Part shown: positions 34,817-43,522 of the stretch, piece after piece | Position numbering within the stretch: the stretch's first letter is position 1 | Layout: the number at the start of each line of letters is the position of its first letter | Assembly (NCBI RefSeq): GCF_007992435.1 | Contig: NZ_BKAG01000015.1 | Location: 62,001-126,000 of the forward strand | Direction of reading: 5' to 3' | DNA length: 64,000 nucleotides | DNA from: Prosthecobacter gellanilyticus | GTDB lineage: Bacteria; Verrucomicrobiota; Verrucomicrobiia; Verrucomicrobiales; Verrucomicrobiaceae | Made by a program: the position numbers and the translations under genes | The notes under the pieces: model-generated | Databases searched by the model: none | Seen by the model: the letters and a program-made list of their open reading frames with translations, nothing else | Told to the model about the DNA's origin: nothing

Positions 34817-35197
34817 ATGCCCAGAGCAACTAACGCCCCAGCTAGTCGTAAACGCAGGAAGCGCACCATCGCGAAAGCGAAGGGTTTCCAAGGCTTCCGC
34901 AAAACCCATTTCCGTTACGCCAAGGACGCTGTCCGCAAGGCGATGACGTATAACTACCGCGACCGCAAGGTCCGCAAGCGCACCTTCCGCAACCTGTGGG
35001 TGCAGCGCATCAATGCCGCCTCCCGCTTGGTCGGCATCACCTACAGCCGCCTGATCGAAGGTCTCAATGCCGCCGGCATCGAGATCGACCGCAAGGTGCT
35101 GGCCGACCTGGCCGTGAAGGACGAGGCTGCCTTTGGCGCCATCGCCAACCAGGCCAAAGCCGCCCTCGAGCAGAAGACCGCCAAGGTCGCTGCTTAA
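34817..35197 (+). CDS. rplT: 50S ribosomal protein L20
   Basis: A 126-residue protein beginning [24 protein letters not shown], with [41 protein letters not shown] and the globular [30 protein letters not shown], the typical L20 layout of a long basic N-terminal helix and C-terminal RNA-binding domain. It is needed for early 50S assembly and is known in other bacteria to repress its own operon. A strong intrinsic terminator lies 32 bases after the stop. Confidence 0.97.
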   Translation: MPRATNAPASRKRRKRTIAKAKGFQGFRKTHFRYAKDAVRKAMTYNYRDRKVRKRTFRNLWVQRINAASRLVGITYSRLIEGLNAAGIEIDRKVLADLAVKDEAAFGAIANQAKAALEQKTAKVAA

Positions 35198-35228
35198 TCG
35201 AGATCAGCCTAAATTCCCCAGACCCAAA

Positions 35229-35263
35229 CAGCCGGAGCCGCAAGGTTCCGGCTGTTTTTCTTT
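35229..35263 (+). terminator. Rho-independent terminator of rpmI-rplT
   Basis: CAGCCGGAGCC (35229-35239) and GGTTCCGGCTG (35244-35254) form an 11-pair stem with one G-T pair and a GCAA tetraloop, followed by TTTTTCTTT. It ends the ribosomal unit before hisB. Confidence 0.92.
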
Positions 35264-35358
35264 GGCAAGGACCTCCCTCCCCCCGGATCACGACCCATCC
35301 CAAAGTCCCATCCCCACGTTGACCTGAATAGGCAGCGATTGTTTAGTGACACCTTCCC

Positions 35359-35961
35359 ATGCAGACCACCCGCACCGCGAAACAGCACCGCAAGACCGCT
35401 GAGACCGACATCCAGATCGAACTGGTCGTCGATGGCTCCGGCGTGTCGCAGATCGATACCGGCGTCCCTTTCTTTGACCACATGCTCACGCTGTTCTCGA
35501 AGCATGGCCTCTTCGATCTGAAGGTGAAAGTCGTCGGTGACATCGAGGTGGACTATCACCACACCGTGGAGGACACCGGCATCGTCCTCGGCCAGTGCTT
35601 CCGTGAGGCCCTGGGAAACAAGGCCGGCATCACCCGCTACGGCTTCTGGCTTCTGCCCATGGATGAGACCCTCGCCGAGGTGGCCCTGGACCTCAGCGGC
35701 CGCGCCTTCCTCAGCTACCACGCGCCTGAGCGTGTCGAGGCCATCGGTGGCATCAACCGCTTCAGCTACCAGCTCGTGGAGGAGTTCCTCCGCGCCTTCT
35801 CCTCCAGCCTGCTGGCCACCCTGCACGTGGAGATCCGCCGCGGGCGCGATGCCCACCACATGGCCGAAGCCATCTTCAAAGGTCTCGCCCGCGCCCTGGA
35901 CGTGGCCACCCGCCACGACCCCCGCGTCACCGGCATCCCGAGCACGAAGGAGGTCCTCTAA
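35359..35961 (+). CDS. hisB: Imidazoleglycerol-phosphate dehydratase
   Basis: A 200-residue enzyme of histidine biosynthesis that converts imidazole glycerol phosphate to imidazole acetol phosphate with two Mn2+ ions. The family's repeated metal motifs are visible: [34 protein letters not shown] and [21 protein letters not shown]. It has the length of the monofunctional enzyme and lacks the phosphatase domain of enterobacterial HisB. The stop is four bases before hisH, so the two are co-translated. The ribosomal terminator lies about 95 bases upstream. Confidence 0.97.
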   Translation: MQTTRTAKQHRKTAETDIQIELVVDGSGVSQIDTGVPFFDHMLTLFSKHGLFDLKVKVVGDIEVDYHHTVEDTGIVLGQCFREALGNKAGITRYGFWLLPMDETLAEVALDLSGRAFLSYHAPERVEAIGGINRFSYQLVEEFLRAFSSSLLATLHVEIRRGRDAHHMAEAIFKGLARALDVATRHDPRVTGIPSTKEVL

Positions 35962-35965
35962 CGCA

Positions 35966-36592
35966 ATGAACCTCGGAGTGCTCGACTACGGCGCTGGCAA
36001 TCTGCGCAGCGTCCTCAATGCCTTCACCGCCATCGGCCGCGAGGCCAAGCTGGTGACCAAACCCGCTCAATTTGACGACATCGACCTCCTGGTCTTCCCA
36101 GGCCAGGGTGCCTTTGGCGATAGCATCCGCATCCTGAAGGAAACCCATCTCTGGGATCCTCTCAAAGCCTGGCTGAAGGCCGAGAAACCTTACCTCGGCA
36201 TCTGCCTGGGCTATCAACTCCTGTTTGAGGACAGCGAGGAATCCCCCGGCGTGGAAGGCCTCGCCGTCGCCCCAGGTCGTGTACGCAAATTTGATTCGGC
36301 GCACGGCCTCAAGATCCCGCACATGGGCTGGAACAAGGTCACCTGGGCGGAGGACAAGCCCGTGTGGTGGAAGGACCTCCCGGATCCATCTCACCTCTAC
36401 TTCGTGCACAGCTACTATCCAGACGTGGCGGACCCATCCCTCGCCCTTTGCCGCACGGATTATGGCGTCCCCTTCATCGCCGGCATTGCCAAGAAGAACC
36501 TCATGGCCGTGCAGTTCCATCCGGAAAAAAGCCAGGAAATCGGCCTGAAGCTGCTGAAGAACAGCGTCGACCACCTCGCCACCACGCTCTAA
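35966..36592 (+). CDS. hisH: Imidazole glycerol phosphate synthase, glutaminase subunit
   Basis: A 208-residue class I glutamine amidotransferase that supplies ammonia to HisF. It has MNLGVLDYGAGNLRSV at the N-terminus, the oxyanion strand LLVFPGQGAFGD, the nucleophile elbow YLGICLGYQLLFE with its Cys, the PHMGWNKV motif, VHSYYPD, and VQFHPEKSQ with the His-Glu dyad. All HisH signatures are present. It starts four bases after hisB. hisF and hisA are not in this window, so the pathway is split. Confidence 0.97.
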   Translation: MNLGVLDYGAGNLRSVLNAFTAIGREAKLVTKPAQFDDIDLLVFPGQGAFGDSIRILKETHLWDPLKAWLKAEKPYLGICLGYQLLFEDSEESPGVEGLAVAPGRVRKFDSAHGLKIPHMGWNKVTWAEDKPVWWKDLPDPSHLYFVHSYYPDVADPSLALCRTDYGVPFIAGIAKKNLMAVQFHPEKSQEIGLKLLKNSVDHLATTL

Positions 36593-36606
36593 CCAACTTT
36601 TCCACC

Positions 36607-36756
36607 ATGTCACGCCGCCGCTTAGGTCCGCCCTTGATCCCAGGTTTCTGGATCATCGTGGCCTTTCTGCTGCTGCTGGCATCCGTGGCCGGTTATTACT
36701 ACCTGCTGGCCAGCGAGACCACCTTTGAGCGCAAGGTGGTTCCCGCCGAGACCTGA
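36607..36756 (+). CDS. Small single-pass membrane protein
   Basis: A 49-residue frame beginning MSRRRLGPPLIPGFWIIVAF and continuing LLLLASVAGYYYLLASETTF, then ending RKVVPAET. It has a basic head, one transmembrane helix and a charged tail, so the tail likely faces the periplasm. It starts 14 bases after the hisH stop and ends 46 bases before menA, so it is likely in the same transcript. I do not recognise a family; positive-inside topology and the clean spacing support it being real. Confidence 0.5.
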   Translation: MSRRRLGPPLIPGFWIIVAFLLLLASVAGYYYLLASETTFERKVVPAET

Positions 36757-36802
36757 CACCAGGTCCGCGGCTCTTCCATTCCAGCCACGCAAGATCGATC
36801 TC

Positions 36803-37684
36803 ATGGCTTCCCTCTCTGACTGGATCCAGGCCGCACGGCCCAAGACCCTCGGCGCGGCCATCGCTCCCGTTTTGGTCGGCTTCTTCATCGGCTCCAGGCT
36901 CGGCGGCCATGAGATCCTTACCACCCTGCTCATCTGCACCCTCGGCAGCACCATCGCTCTGCAGATCGCCACGAACTGGTTCAATGATGCCCTGGACTTC
37001 AGCCAGGGGAAGGACACCGCCGCGCGTGTCGGCCCGCGCCGTATCACCGCCGCCGGAGTCGTGAAACCTTCCAGCGTCATGATTGCTGGCTTCCTCATGC
37101 TCGGCGTCGCCATCGCCTTCTCTCTGCCACTCATCGCCGCGCGCGGCCTGCCCATTCTCTTCATCGGCGTTCCCTCGCTTTATTTCTGTTATGGTTATAC
37201 CGGCGGCCCCGCGCCGCTGGCCTATCGCGGCCTTGGCGAACTCTTCGTCATCCTCTTCTTCGGCCTCATCGCCGTCACTGGCTCCGCCTTTGTGCAAACG
37301 GGTGAGTGGCTCACCGGCGGCCTCATTGGTGGCTTGCAGATCGGCTGCCTCAGCACCGTCCTCATCGCCATCAACAACCTACGTGATCTTGATGAAGACC
37401 GAAGCACGGGCAAACGCACTCTCGCCGTTCGCTTCGGCGCCACCTTCGCACGTCTGGAGATCACCCTGCTCACCGCGTTCGCCTACGGCACCGGCATCTA
37501 CTGGGCGCAGACAGGCCTCAGTCGCGTCTGCACGCTTCCGCTCGCCGTCCTGCCCTTGGGAGCCTTTATCGTGATCAAGCTCTGGACCACACCTCCTGGC
37601 CCCGCGTATAACAAACTGCTCGCCATGAGCGGCGCGCAGTTGCTCATCTTCGCCGCGCTGTTTTGTGCGGCAATGGATGGCTGA
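36803..37684 (+). CDS. menA: 1,4-dihydroxy-2-naphthoate polyprenyltransferase
   Basis: A 293-residue UbiA-family membrane prenyltransferase of the menaquinone pathway, attaching the isoprenoid chain to DHNA. The two Asp-rich prenyl-diphosphate motifs are NWFNDALDFSQGKDT (about residue 55-70) and NNLRDLDEDRSTGKRTLAVRFG (about 190-212). N-terminal RPKTLGAAIAPVLVG is typical of MenA. About eight or nine hydrophobic helices are visible. The start is the ATG at 36803 (MASLSDWIQAARPKTL). menC follows within 19 bases or overlaps, depending on its start. Confidence 0.92.
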   Translation: MASLSDWIQAARPKTLGAAIAPVLVGFFIGSRLGGHEILTTLLICTLGSTIALQIATNWFNDALDFSQGKDTAARVGPRRITAAGVVKPSSVMIAGFLMLGVAIAFSLPLIAARGLPILFIGVPSLYFCYGYTGGPAPLAYRGLGELFVILFFGLIAVTGSAFVQTGEWLTGGLIGGLQIGCLSTVLIAINNLRDLDEDRSTGKRTLAVRFGATFARLEITLLTAFAYGTGIYWAQTGLSRVCTLPLAVLPLGAFIVIKLWTTPPGPAYNKLLAMSGAQLLIFAALFCAAMDG

Positions 37685-37703
37685 GCCTCGTTTTCACAGA
37701 GCG

Positions 37704-38675
37704 ATGCTTTCCGAGCCCATCTACGTTTACGACTACCTGCTGCGCAGCGGCGTGGCGCTGAACTCGGCCTCGCATCGCCGCACCTTTCCAGGCGCGCTCA
37801 TCCGCATCGGCTCCGGCTTCGGCTGCATTCATCCCTGGCCTGAGTTTGGCGATGTCTCTGTCGAGGAACAGCTCCGCCTGCTCACCGAAGGCATCACCAC
37901 TCCCGTCACCGCCATGGCCCTGCGTTGCGCGGAGCTCGATGGGGCTGCCCGCGAGGCTGGAGTCAGCCTGTTTGAAGGTCTCGAGATCCCGCCCAGCCAC
38001 TACTCCTGGAGCTTCGCCCAATCCACCGAACCCCAGATCCAGCGCGTCCTCAGCGAAGGCTGGCCCGCGCTGAAAGCCAAAGGCTACGCCAACTCCGGCG
38101 AAACCCGCCGCTTCCTGGAACAATGCGTGCGCGCCGCAGGTAAAAACGATCTCAAGCTCCGCGTCGATTTCAATGGCTGCCTGGATGCGCGCAGTTTCTC
38201 GCAGTTCATCGAGTTCATGCCCCTGCGCACCTATCAGCGGCTCGACCTCATCGAAGACCCCTTTCCTTACGATGCCCAGTTGTGGCAGCAGGCGCAGCAG
38301 CAGTGGGGCGTGAAGCTCGCACTCGACAAAGGCTGGCGTGACGGCACCGAAGGCTTCTCTGCCGTCGTCGTCAAACCCGCGCGCCGTGACTGGCGCATCG
38401 TCGCTGAGAGACACCCCGGTCACTCGCTCATGCTCACTTCCGCCATGGATCATGCGCTCGGCCAGATGTTCGCCGCTTATGAAGCAGGCATCGCCCGCCA
38501 GGAGCTCGGAGACCGCATCGGCCTCACCGGGCTCTGCACTCAGCACCTCTTCGAGAACGATGGCTTCTTCGAGCGCGTCCACTCTCCCGGCGGCCGCCTC
38601 CAGCCCGATCTAGACGGCGGCGGCCTCGGCTTCGGCGACGTCCTCGAACGCCTCCCCTGGCGCCGATTGGTCTAA
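37704..38675 (+). CDS. menC: o-Succinylbenzoate synthase-like enolase-superfamily enzyme
   Basis: A 323-residue protein. Enolase-superfamily features: the strand LKLRVDFNGCLD (first metal ligand Asp), LDLIEDPFPYD (Glu of IEDP), LALDKGW (third ligand region) and AVVVKPARRDW with the catalytic Lys. The position directly after menA and the absence of racemase-type motifs support the dehydratase that makes o-succinylbenzoate from SHCHC for menaquinone. Several in-frame starts exist (37665, 37677, 37704). I prefer 37704 (MLSEPIYVYDYLLRSG) because the fold begins there and the others overlap menA by 8-20 bases. The start is uncertain; the family call is good. Confidence 0.83.
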   Translation: MLSEPIYVYDYLLRSGVALNSASHRRTFPGALIRIGSGFGCIHPWPEFGDVSVEEQLRLLTEGITTPVTAMALRCAELDGAAREAGVSLFEGLEIPPSHYSWSFAQSTEPQIQRVLSEGWPALKAKGYANSGETRRFLEQCVRAAGKNDLKLRVDFNGCLDARSFSQFIEFMPLRTYQRLDLIEDPFPYDAQLWQQAQQQWGVKLALDKGWRDGTEGFSAVVVKPARRDWRIVAERHPGHSLMLTSAMDHALGQMFAAYEAGIARQELGDRIGLTGLCTQHLFENDGFFERVHSPGGRLQPDLDGGGLGFGDVLERLPWRRLV

Positions 38676-38700
38676 CAATGAATCGCGAGCAAACTATTAG

Positions 38701-38794
38701 CCGGTGGTGAAGCGAAACCGCGAAGCGGTGCAGCGAGAACCACCGGATATGTGAAGCATGCCTCTCGACGAGTCACCGCGCCCTGAAAGGGCGC
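38701..38794. repeat. Palindromic element copy 2 plus an adjacent hairpin
   Basis: Outer stem CCGGTGGT (38701-38708) with ACCACCGG (38739-38746) and an inner stem ACCGC with GCGGT around GAA, the same 46-base layout as 28821-28866. Relative to copy 1, C5-G42 has become T-A and C17-G29 has become A-T, so both pairs are kept. A second hairpin, GCGCCCT (38778-38784) with AGGGCGC (38788-38794), follows. The spacer lies between the convergent menC and aminotransferase genes. Confidence 0.75.
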
Positions 38795-38837
38795 AAGAAG
38801 TCCTGTCATCTCCCCCAACCAAAAGCGCGACAACGCC

Positions 38838-40001
38838 TCACTCCTTCATCGCGGCAATCTCCCCGACCACCCGATCCATCTCGGCTTCGGTGTTATAAAA
38901 ATGCGGGCTGAACCGTAGATACGCCTTCCCGGCGCGGTCATACCTCAAACTCGGGCTGATCTTCATCGCGCTAAGATGCTCAAACACCTTGTCCGCCGCC
39001 GGACCACTCCCCTCCTCACGCCAGGCCGTGGTGATGCCAGACGCGTTCGGCCCGTCCTTCGGACTGATGAAGCGGAACCCCAGCGGCTCCAGCCCGTCCA
39101 TGAGCTTCGCCTTCAAGCGCAGAAGCTGCTCGCTCACCTGCGGAATGCCCTTCTCCAGCAGCAGCTCCAGCCCTGCCTTCATGCCAATGATGCCCGCCAC
39201 ATTCAACACACCCGGTTCATACCTGCGGCCACCGCGCTCAAAGGCAATCTCCGTCTGCGCGATGAAATTCGGGCTCTGCACGTTCCACGAGCCGAGCAAC
39301 GTCGGCCGCAGCTGCTCCTGCACTTCCTCACGCACATACACCACACCGGCCGCCATCGGCCCGAGCATCCACTTGTGTGAATCCGCGCTCAGAAAGTCCA
39401 CATAATCCACCCGTGTCTCAAAGGCACCCAGTGTCTGGATCGCATCCAGGCAGAAAAGCACACCGCGCTCACGCAGCATGCGGCCAATCTCATTGAGCCG
39501 GATCCGATAACCACTCAGGAAATGACAGGAGGCCAGCGCGACTAACTTCGTGTTAGGCGTCAGCGCCGCTTCCACCAGTTCCGGCGTGATCACTCCCGGA
39601 GCCTCCGGCTTCAGCAGCTTCACTATCACCCCATGGCGCGCCAGATCCGTCCAAGGGTACACATTCGCCGGATAATCATCCTGATAGCACACCACCTCGT
39701 CTCCAGGCTTCCAATCAAGCCCGTTCGCCACCAGAGAGAGCCCGAGCGAGGTCGGCCCGAGCAGCGAGATCTCGCTCGCTTTCGCTCCGAGCATCTTCGC
39801 CGCCACCGCACGCGTCTCATTCGTCGCGCGCCAGGCTTCCGGAAACTCTTGCATGCGCGTGCAGGCCTCATGCAGGTAGTCCTGCATCACCTTCGTCACC
39901 CGTGCAGGCAGTATGGTGACACCCGCATGGGCAAGAAAAATGCTGTCCCGGGCGACCGGGAACTCGGCGAGACGTTCGGCTTCAGAAGCAAAGAGAGACA
40001 T
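38838..40001 (-). CDS. Class V aminotransferase (cysteine desulfurase-like)
   Basis: A 387-residue PLP enzyme. The N-terminal DSIFLAHAGVTILPARV and RAVAAKMLGAKASEISLLGPTSLGLSL match the fold. FCLDAIQTLGAF holds the Asp that pairs with the PLP nitrogen, and SADSHKWMLGPMAAG contains the Schiff-base Lys. GRRYEPGVLNVAGIIGMKAGLELL and YLRFSPHFYNTEAEMD complete the pattern. Relatives include cysteine desulfurases, isopenicillin-N epimerase-like and kynureninase-like enzymes. A Cys loop typical of IscS/SufS is not evident, so the substrate is open. The ATG at 40001 is preferred to one five codons earlier, leaving 14 bases to the next gene upstream. Confidence 0.85.
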   Translation of the reverse strand: MSLFASEAERLAEFPVARDSIFLAHAGVTILPARVTKVMQDYLHEACTRMQEFPEAWRATNETRAVAAKMLGAKASEISLLGPTSLGLSLVANGLDWKPGDEVVCYQDDYPANVYPWTDLARHGVIVKLLKPEAPGVITPELVEAALTPNTKLVALASCHFLSGYRIRLNEIGRMLRERGVLFCLDAIQTLGAFETRVDYVDFLSADSHKWMLGPMAAGVVYVREEVQEQLRPTLLGSWNVQSPNFIAQTEIAFERGGRRYEPGVLNVAGIIGMKAGLELLLEKGIPQVSEQLLRLKAKLMDGLEPLGFRFISPKDGPNASGITTAWREEGSGPAADKVFEHLSAMKISPSLRYDRAGKAYLRFSPHFYNTEAEMDRVVGEIAAMKE

Positions 40002-40015
40002 GGGAGCTGAGTCCA

Positions 40016-40468
40016 CTACTGGACTTGCGATCTACGTCTGCCAAGCCGGTAACTGGTACCACAATACATGCAGCGGAAACCGAAAGTGATCAGCAGGGAG
40101 ATCACCGCCGAGGCGCGATACGACAGCGGCCAGATCCGGAAGGCCTCATGATGCTTGCGGCAGCGGCGCTCCTTCATCACCGCACCATGGCAGAGCGGGC
40201 AGTTCAGCGAGTCCGCCAGAAGGAAAACCACCACCCGCGAGAACGCAAACGTGCCCAGCCCCGCGAGCGCCAGCACACCCCAGGTCCGCGCCTGCGTGGC
40301 CGCCATGCCCGTCACCCCTGCCACAAAGGCCAGGAAGCCCAGGAAGGCCGTGAACATCAGGAAGGCCACGCAAAAAAGCTTCATCGACCTCGGGAAGTGG
40401 CGCTTCCGACGCTCACGAGGAGCCTGCGAAGGCAGCGGATCAGCGGGGCGGAAGCCTGGGTCTTTCAT
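40016..40468 (-). CDS. Membrane protein with zinc-ribbon-like Cys pairs
   Basis: A 150-residue protein starting MKDPGFRPADPLP at 40468. A basic stretch precedes two membrane segments (about 32-55 and 63-85). NCPLCHGAVMKERRCRKHH and FRCMYCGTSYRLG give CxxC pairs, as in zinc ribbons. It probably sits in the inner membrane with a cytoplasmic metal-binding end. The function is unknown and I do not recognise the family. It ends 14 bases before the aminotransferase start on the same strand. Confidence 0.6.
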   Translation of the reverse strand: MKDPGFRPADPLPSQAPRERRKRHFPRSMKLFCVAFLMFTAFLGFLAFVAGVTGMAATQARTWGVLALAGLGTFAFSRVVVFLLADSLNCPLCHGAVMKERRCRKHHEAFRIWPLSYRASAVISLLITFGFRCMYCGTSYRLGRRRSQVQ

Positions 40469-40519
40469 GGATGACGGTGAAGGAACTCTGATCAGATAAC
40501 CAAGGACTCTCCAGACACC

Positions 40520-40582
40520 AAGGACAAAAAGACTTCCGAGCACGTCATCCTTTTTGTCCTTTCCGTCCTTTCGGTCCTTCGC
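40520..40582. repeat. 12-base inverted repeat followed by three iterated 9-base words
   Basis: AAGGACAAAAAG (40520-40531) and CTTTTTGTCCTT (40550-40561) form a perfect 12-pair stem with an 18-base loop. The right arm runs into GTCCTTTCC, GTCCTTTCG and GTCCTTCGC at exact 9-base spacing (40556-40582). The site is in the divergent spacer between the zinc-ribbon gene and the permease pair, so a terminator role is unlikely; it may be regulatory. Confidence 0.55.
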
Positions 40583-40616
40583 TATCTCTAGCGGTCAGCT
40601 TCCCTTTTCGCGCTGC

Positions 40617-42062
40617 ATGAGCTCCACCGCCCTCCCCGTCCTCACTGATTTTTCGGACCGGCTCTCGCCCATGGTGGTGAAGGAACTCCGCCAGGGCCTG
40701 CGCACCAAGGCCTTTGCGAGCACGCTGCTGCTGATGCATGCGCTGCTCATCATCGCCACGCTCATCACCGGCTCCGCCCAGAATGCGGATGACACACGCT
40801 GGTTGTTTGATGGTCTCTCCACCCTTGTGCTCTGCTTCATCATGCCCTTCCGCGTGGCCAATGCGCTGGCGGAGGAGGTGAAGCTGAACACGCTGGACAT
40901 GCTCCTGCTCACCCGGCTCTCCTGCAGCCGCATCGTCTTTGGCAAATGGGCAAACGTGGCCCTGCAGTCTCTGCTCATCGCCCTGAGCCTCATGCCCTAT
41001 GTCGTCGCGCGCTACATGTTTGGCGGGCTGGAACTCACCACGGAGTTTCTCCTGCTCGGCTCACGCTGGCTGGTCGGCTGCGTGGCCACCGCCGCCCTTG
41101 TGGCCCTTTCCACCATTCGCCAGGCCTGGCTGCGCATGGTGCTGATCCTCGTCCCGCTGTTCTTCTTCGGCTTCGGCGTGTTTGGCTGGATCTTCGCCAT
41201 GAGCATGAGCCGCATCACTGGTTCCGGTGGCGTCACCATGACTGCCTCGTTTGAGCTGATGGCCATCTTCATCACGCTGGTCTCCTCAGCCTGGCTCATC
41301 TTTGCCTTCCTCAGCCTGGCCGCCTCGCGCATTTCCTCCCAGGCGGAGCCGCTCGCCCTCATCAAGCGCAGCGTTCATTCCGTGGCCTTCGTCCTGCCCA
41401 TCATCTTGTATTGGATCACGGGGGAAAAAGCCGTGCTCATGCTCTGCTCACCCGTGATCGGCATCATCACGCTGGATGTCCTCACGGAGACCTTGAATGA
41501 CGTGCCCTCCGCCTACGTCACCTTTTACCGCGGCGGCGCCCTGCGGCGCAGCCTCATTGCCTTGTTCTCACCCGGCTGGAACTCCGGCTTCTGGCTCACG
41601 CTTGTCCTCGCGGCCATCGTCACGGCCTTCATGATGCTCACCGGCGGCTCGGACCAGGCGCCTTACTTTCTGCTCGGCACCTGCTCGGTCTGGATGGTCA
41701 GCGCCGTCATCCAGATCCTGCCCACCCGCCACTCGCATGATCTCCTGCCCATCTTCCTCGGCATGTTTGCCCTGATGTATCTCATCACCGGCATGTTCTC
41801 CGCCCTCGGCATCATGGTCGCGGCCAGCGCGGACCAGCAGCCCTGGCTTCTCGCTGCCCTGCCCACCACTGCCGCCATCGGCGCCTCCAACATGTCCGGC
41901 GGTGCCGAGCAGGAGCGCTTTTTGCGGATCTCTTTGTTATGCGCCGCCTTCTGGCCCGTCCTGCATGCCCTCCTCAGCATGCGTGCCTGGCGCAGGCTCC
42001 GCCCGGTTCGTGAGGAAGCCCGCCGCCTCGCTGAAGATCGTGCTGCTTCCAGCCACGCATGA
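40617..42062 (+). CDS. ABC-2-type transporter permease (first of a paralogous pair)
   Basis: A 481-residue integral membrane protein with about 12 hydrophobic segments. The N-terminal LTDFSDRLSPMVVKELRQGLRTKAF is nearly the same as in the next gene, and LDMLLLTRLSCSRIVFGKW is the amphipathic coupling-type helix of ABC-2 permeases. No ATP-binding motif is present. The gene overlaps the next by four bases (ATGA), so the two paralogues are made together and could form a heterodimer. The matching ATPase is not adjacent and must be encoded elsewhere. The start at 40617 is chosen because the conserved N-terminus begins there. Confidence 0.72.
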   Translation: MSSTALPVLTDFSDRLSPMVVKELRQGLRTKAFASTLLLMHALLIIATLITGSAQNADDTRWLFDGLSTLVLCFIMPFRVANALAEEVKLNTLDMLLLTRLSCSRIVFGKWANVALQSLLIALSLMPYVVARYMFGGLELTTEFLLLGSRWLVGCVATAALVALSTIRQAWLRMVLILVPLFFFGFGVFGWIFAMSMSRITGSGGVTMTASFELMAIFITLVSSAWLIFAFLSLAASRISSQAEPLALIKRSVHSVAFVLPIILYWITGEKAVLMLCSPVIGIITLDVLTETLNDVPSAYVTFYRGGALRRSLIALFSPGWNSGFWLTLVLAAIVTAFMMLTGGSDQAPYFLLGTCSVWMVSAVIQILPTRHSHDLLPIFLGMFALMYLITGMFSALGIMVAASADQQPWLLAALPTTAAIGASNMSGGAEQERFLRISLLCAAFWPVLHALLSMRAWRRLRPVREEARRLAEDRAASSHA

Positions 42063-43522
42063 CCACCCCGCTGCCAGCCCTGCGTGATTTCAGCGACCGC
42101 CTCAGCCCGATGGTCGTCAAAGAGATGCGCCAGGGCCTGCGCACCCGCTTCTTCACCGCGGCGCTGATCTTGTTTCACGTCGTGTTAGGCTGTTTGATGA
42201 TGGCCTATGTCAGCTCTCTCGATCACCGGCAGATCCATGAGATGTTCTGGACCATCATTTCCGTGACTCTCCTCGCCGTGCTGCCCAGCCGGGGCTTCGA
42301 TGCCCTGCATGCCGAGATCAAGGACGGCACGCTCGACACACTCCTGCTCACCGGCATGCCTTCCTTCCGCATCGTCTGGGGAAAGTGGGTCTCGCTCTTC
42401 AGCCAGACGCTCCTCGTCACAGGCTCTCTGCTGCCTTACATGATCGTGCGCTACCAGTTCGGCGGCGTGGAGATCGTGCGCGAGCTGATTTCACTGGCTG
42501 CGCTGGTGGTGGGGTCGGGCCTTGCCACGGCGTCTTTGGTGGGACTTTCCTCTCAGAGCCTCAAGCTTGTGCGCCTGCTCGCCGCAGCTCTCACGGGCAT
42601 CGGCGTTTTCGCCATCGGCATCTTCGCTTATTTCACCGCCTGCAATCAATCCGCCGGCCAGGAGGTGGTCCGCGCCCTGACAGCCTATGGCCTGCCGGCG
42701 GCCATCGCCATCCTCCTCTGGCTCCTGCTGCTCGCTGTCTACCTCGGTTATGTTTTCCTCGGCGTGGGTTCCGCGCGTCTCCCCGGCCTGCCTGACAGCC
42801 ACGCGCTCGTCAAACGCAAGGCGGCGTTCGTCATGATGATCGTCCTGGGCGCGGTCTCCTGGTGGATCCATCTGGCCAGGCCCGGCGGTCTGTCCGGCTA
42901 CAATGCGCAAAATGTCATTGTCTGGGCCAGTTTTTTGCCATCCCTTTTGTTAGTCATGCTGCTTGGCATGGACCTCTGCACTGAAGAGGTTCCTCCAGCT
43001 TCACCCGGCCGCTTTTCCTTCCTCTCCCGGCCAGGCTGGCCCTCAGGTGTTTTCATCATCCTTGGCCTCTCGGTCTCACCCATGCTCAGCCATGAGGCGT
43101 TGCTCAGCACCACCACCCGCTCGTCGAGCCTCATGTCCTGGCATTTCACCACCAGTTTCCTGATCGCTTGCCTGCTTCCCCTCTGCCTGCCGACCGGACC
43201 TTGGCTCGCCAGGATCTCCCCGCTCAGCCGGTGGTGGCTGGTCCAGATGGTCTTGGGCATCCTCGGCTTCCTCCTCGTCGCGACTGCGGAGGCTGCACGC
43301 TCGAGCGACCGCATCTTCTTCGGTTACCTGGGCCTGGTCACACCCGTCACCAGCTTGTTTACCACCATCGGTGTCCGGACTGCAGACCGCGAATCCATCT
43401 CCATGCTGGGCATTGTTGCCAACAGCGTCTGGATGCTCATCGCGGTCCTCTTCGCCTGCGGTCGTCTGAACCGGCACCGCCGTGAATGCGCCCTCCTGAA
43501 CGACCACGAACCTTATGCGTGA
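42059..43522 (+). CDS. ABC-2-type transporter permease (second of the pair)
   Basis: A 487-residue paralogue of the preceding protein: LRDFSDRLSPMVVKEMRQGLRTRFF at the N-terminus and LDTLLLTGMPSFRIVWGKW in the coupling helix. About 12 membrane segments are visible. It overlaps the upstream gene by four bases and the downstream DUF58 gene by eight, so all three form one tight operon. Similar arrangements elsewhere (permease-permease-DUF58, often with a MoxR ATPase) suggest an exported-protein or envelope-assembly role. That is context only; no substrate can be read. Confidence 0.7.
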   Translation: MTTPLPALRDFSDRLSPMVVKEMRQGLRTRFFTAALILFHVVLGCLMMAYVSSLDHRQIHEMFWTIISVTLLAVLPSRGFDALHAEIKDGTLDTLLLTGMPSFRIVWGKWVSLFSQTLLVTGSLLPYMIVRYQFGGVEIVRELISLAALVVGSGLATASLVGLSSQSLKLVRLLAAALTGIGVFAIGIFAYFTACNQSAGQEVVRALTAYGLPAAIAILLWLLLLAVYLGYVFLGVGSARLPGLPDSHALVKRKAAFVMMIVLGAVSWWIHLARPGGLSGYNAQNVIVWASFLPSLLLVMLLGMDLCTEEVPPASPGRFSFLSRPGWPSGVFIILGLSVSPMLSHEALLSTTTRSSSLMSWHFTTSFLIACLLPLCLPTGPWLARISPLSRWWLVQMVLGILGFLLVATAEAARSSDRIFFGYLGLVTPVTSLFTTIGVRTADRESISMLGIVANSVWMLIAVLFACGRLNRHRRECALLNDHEPYA

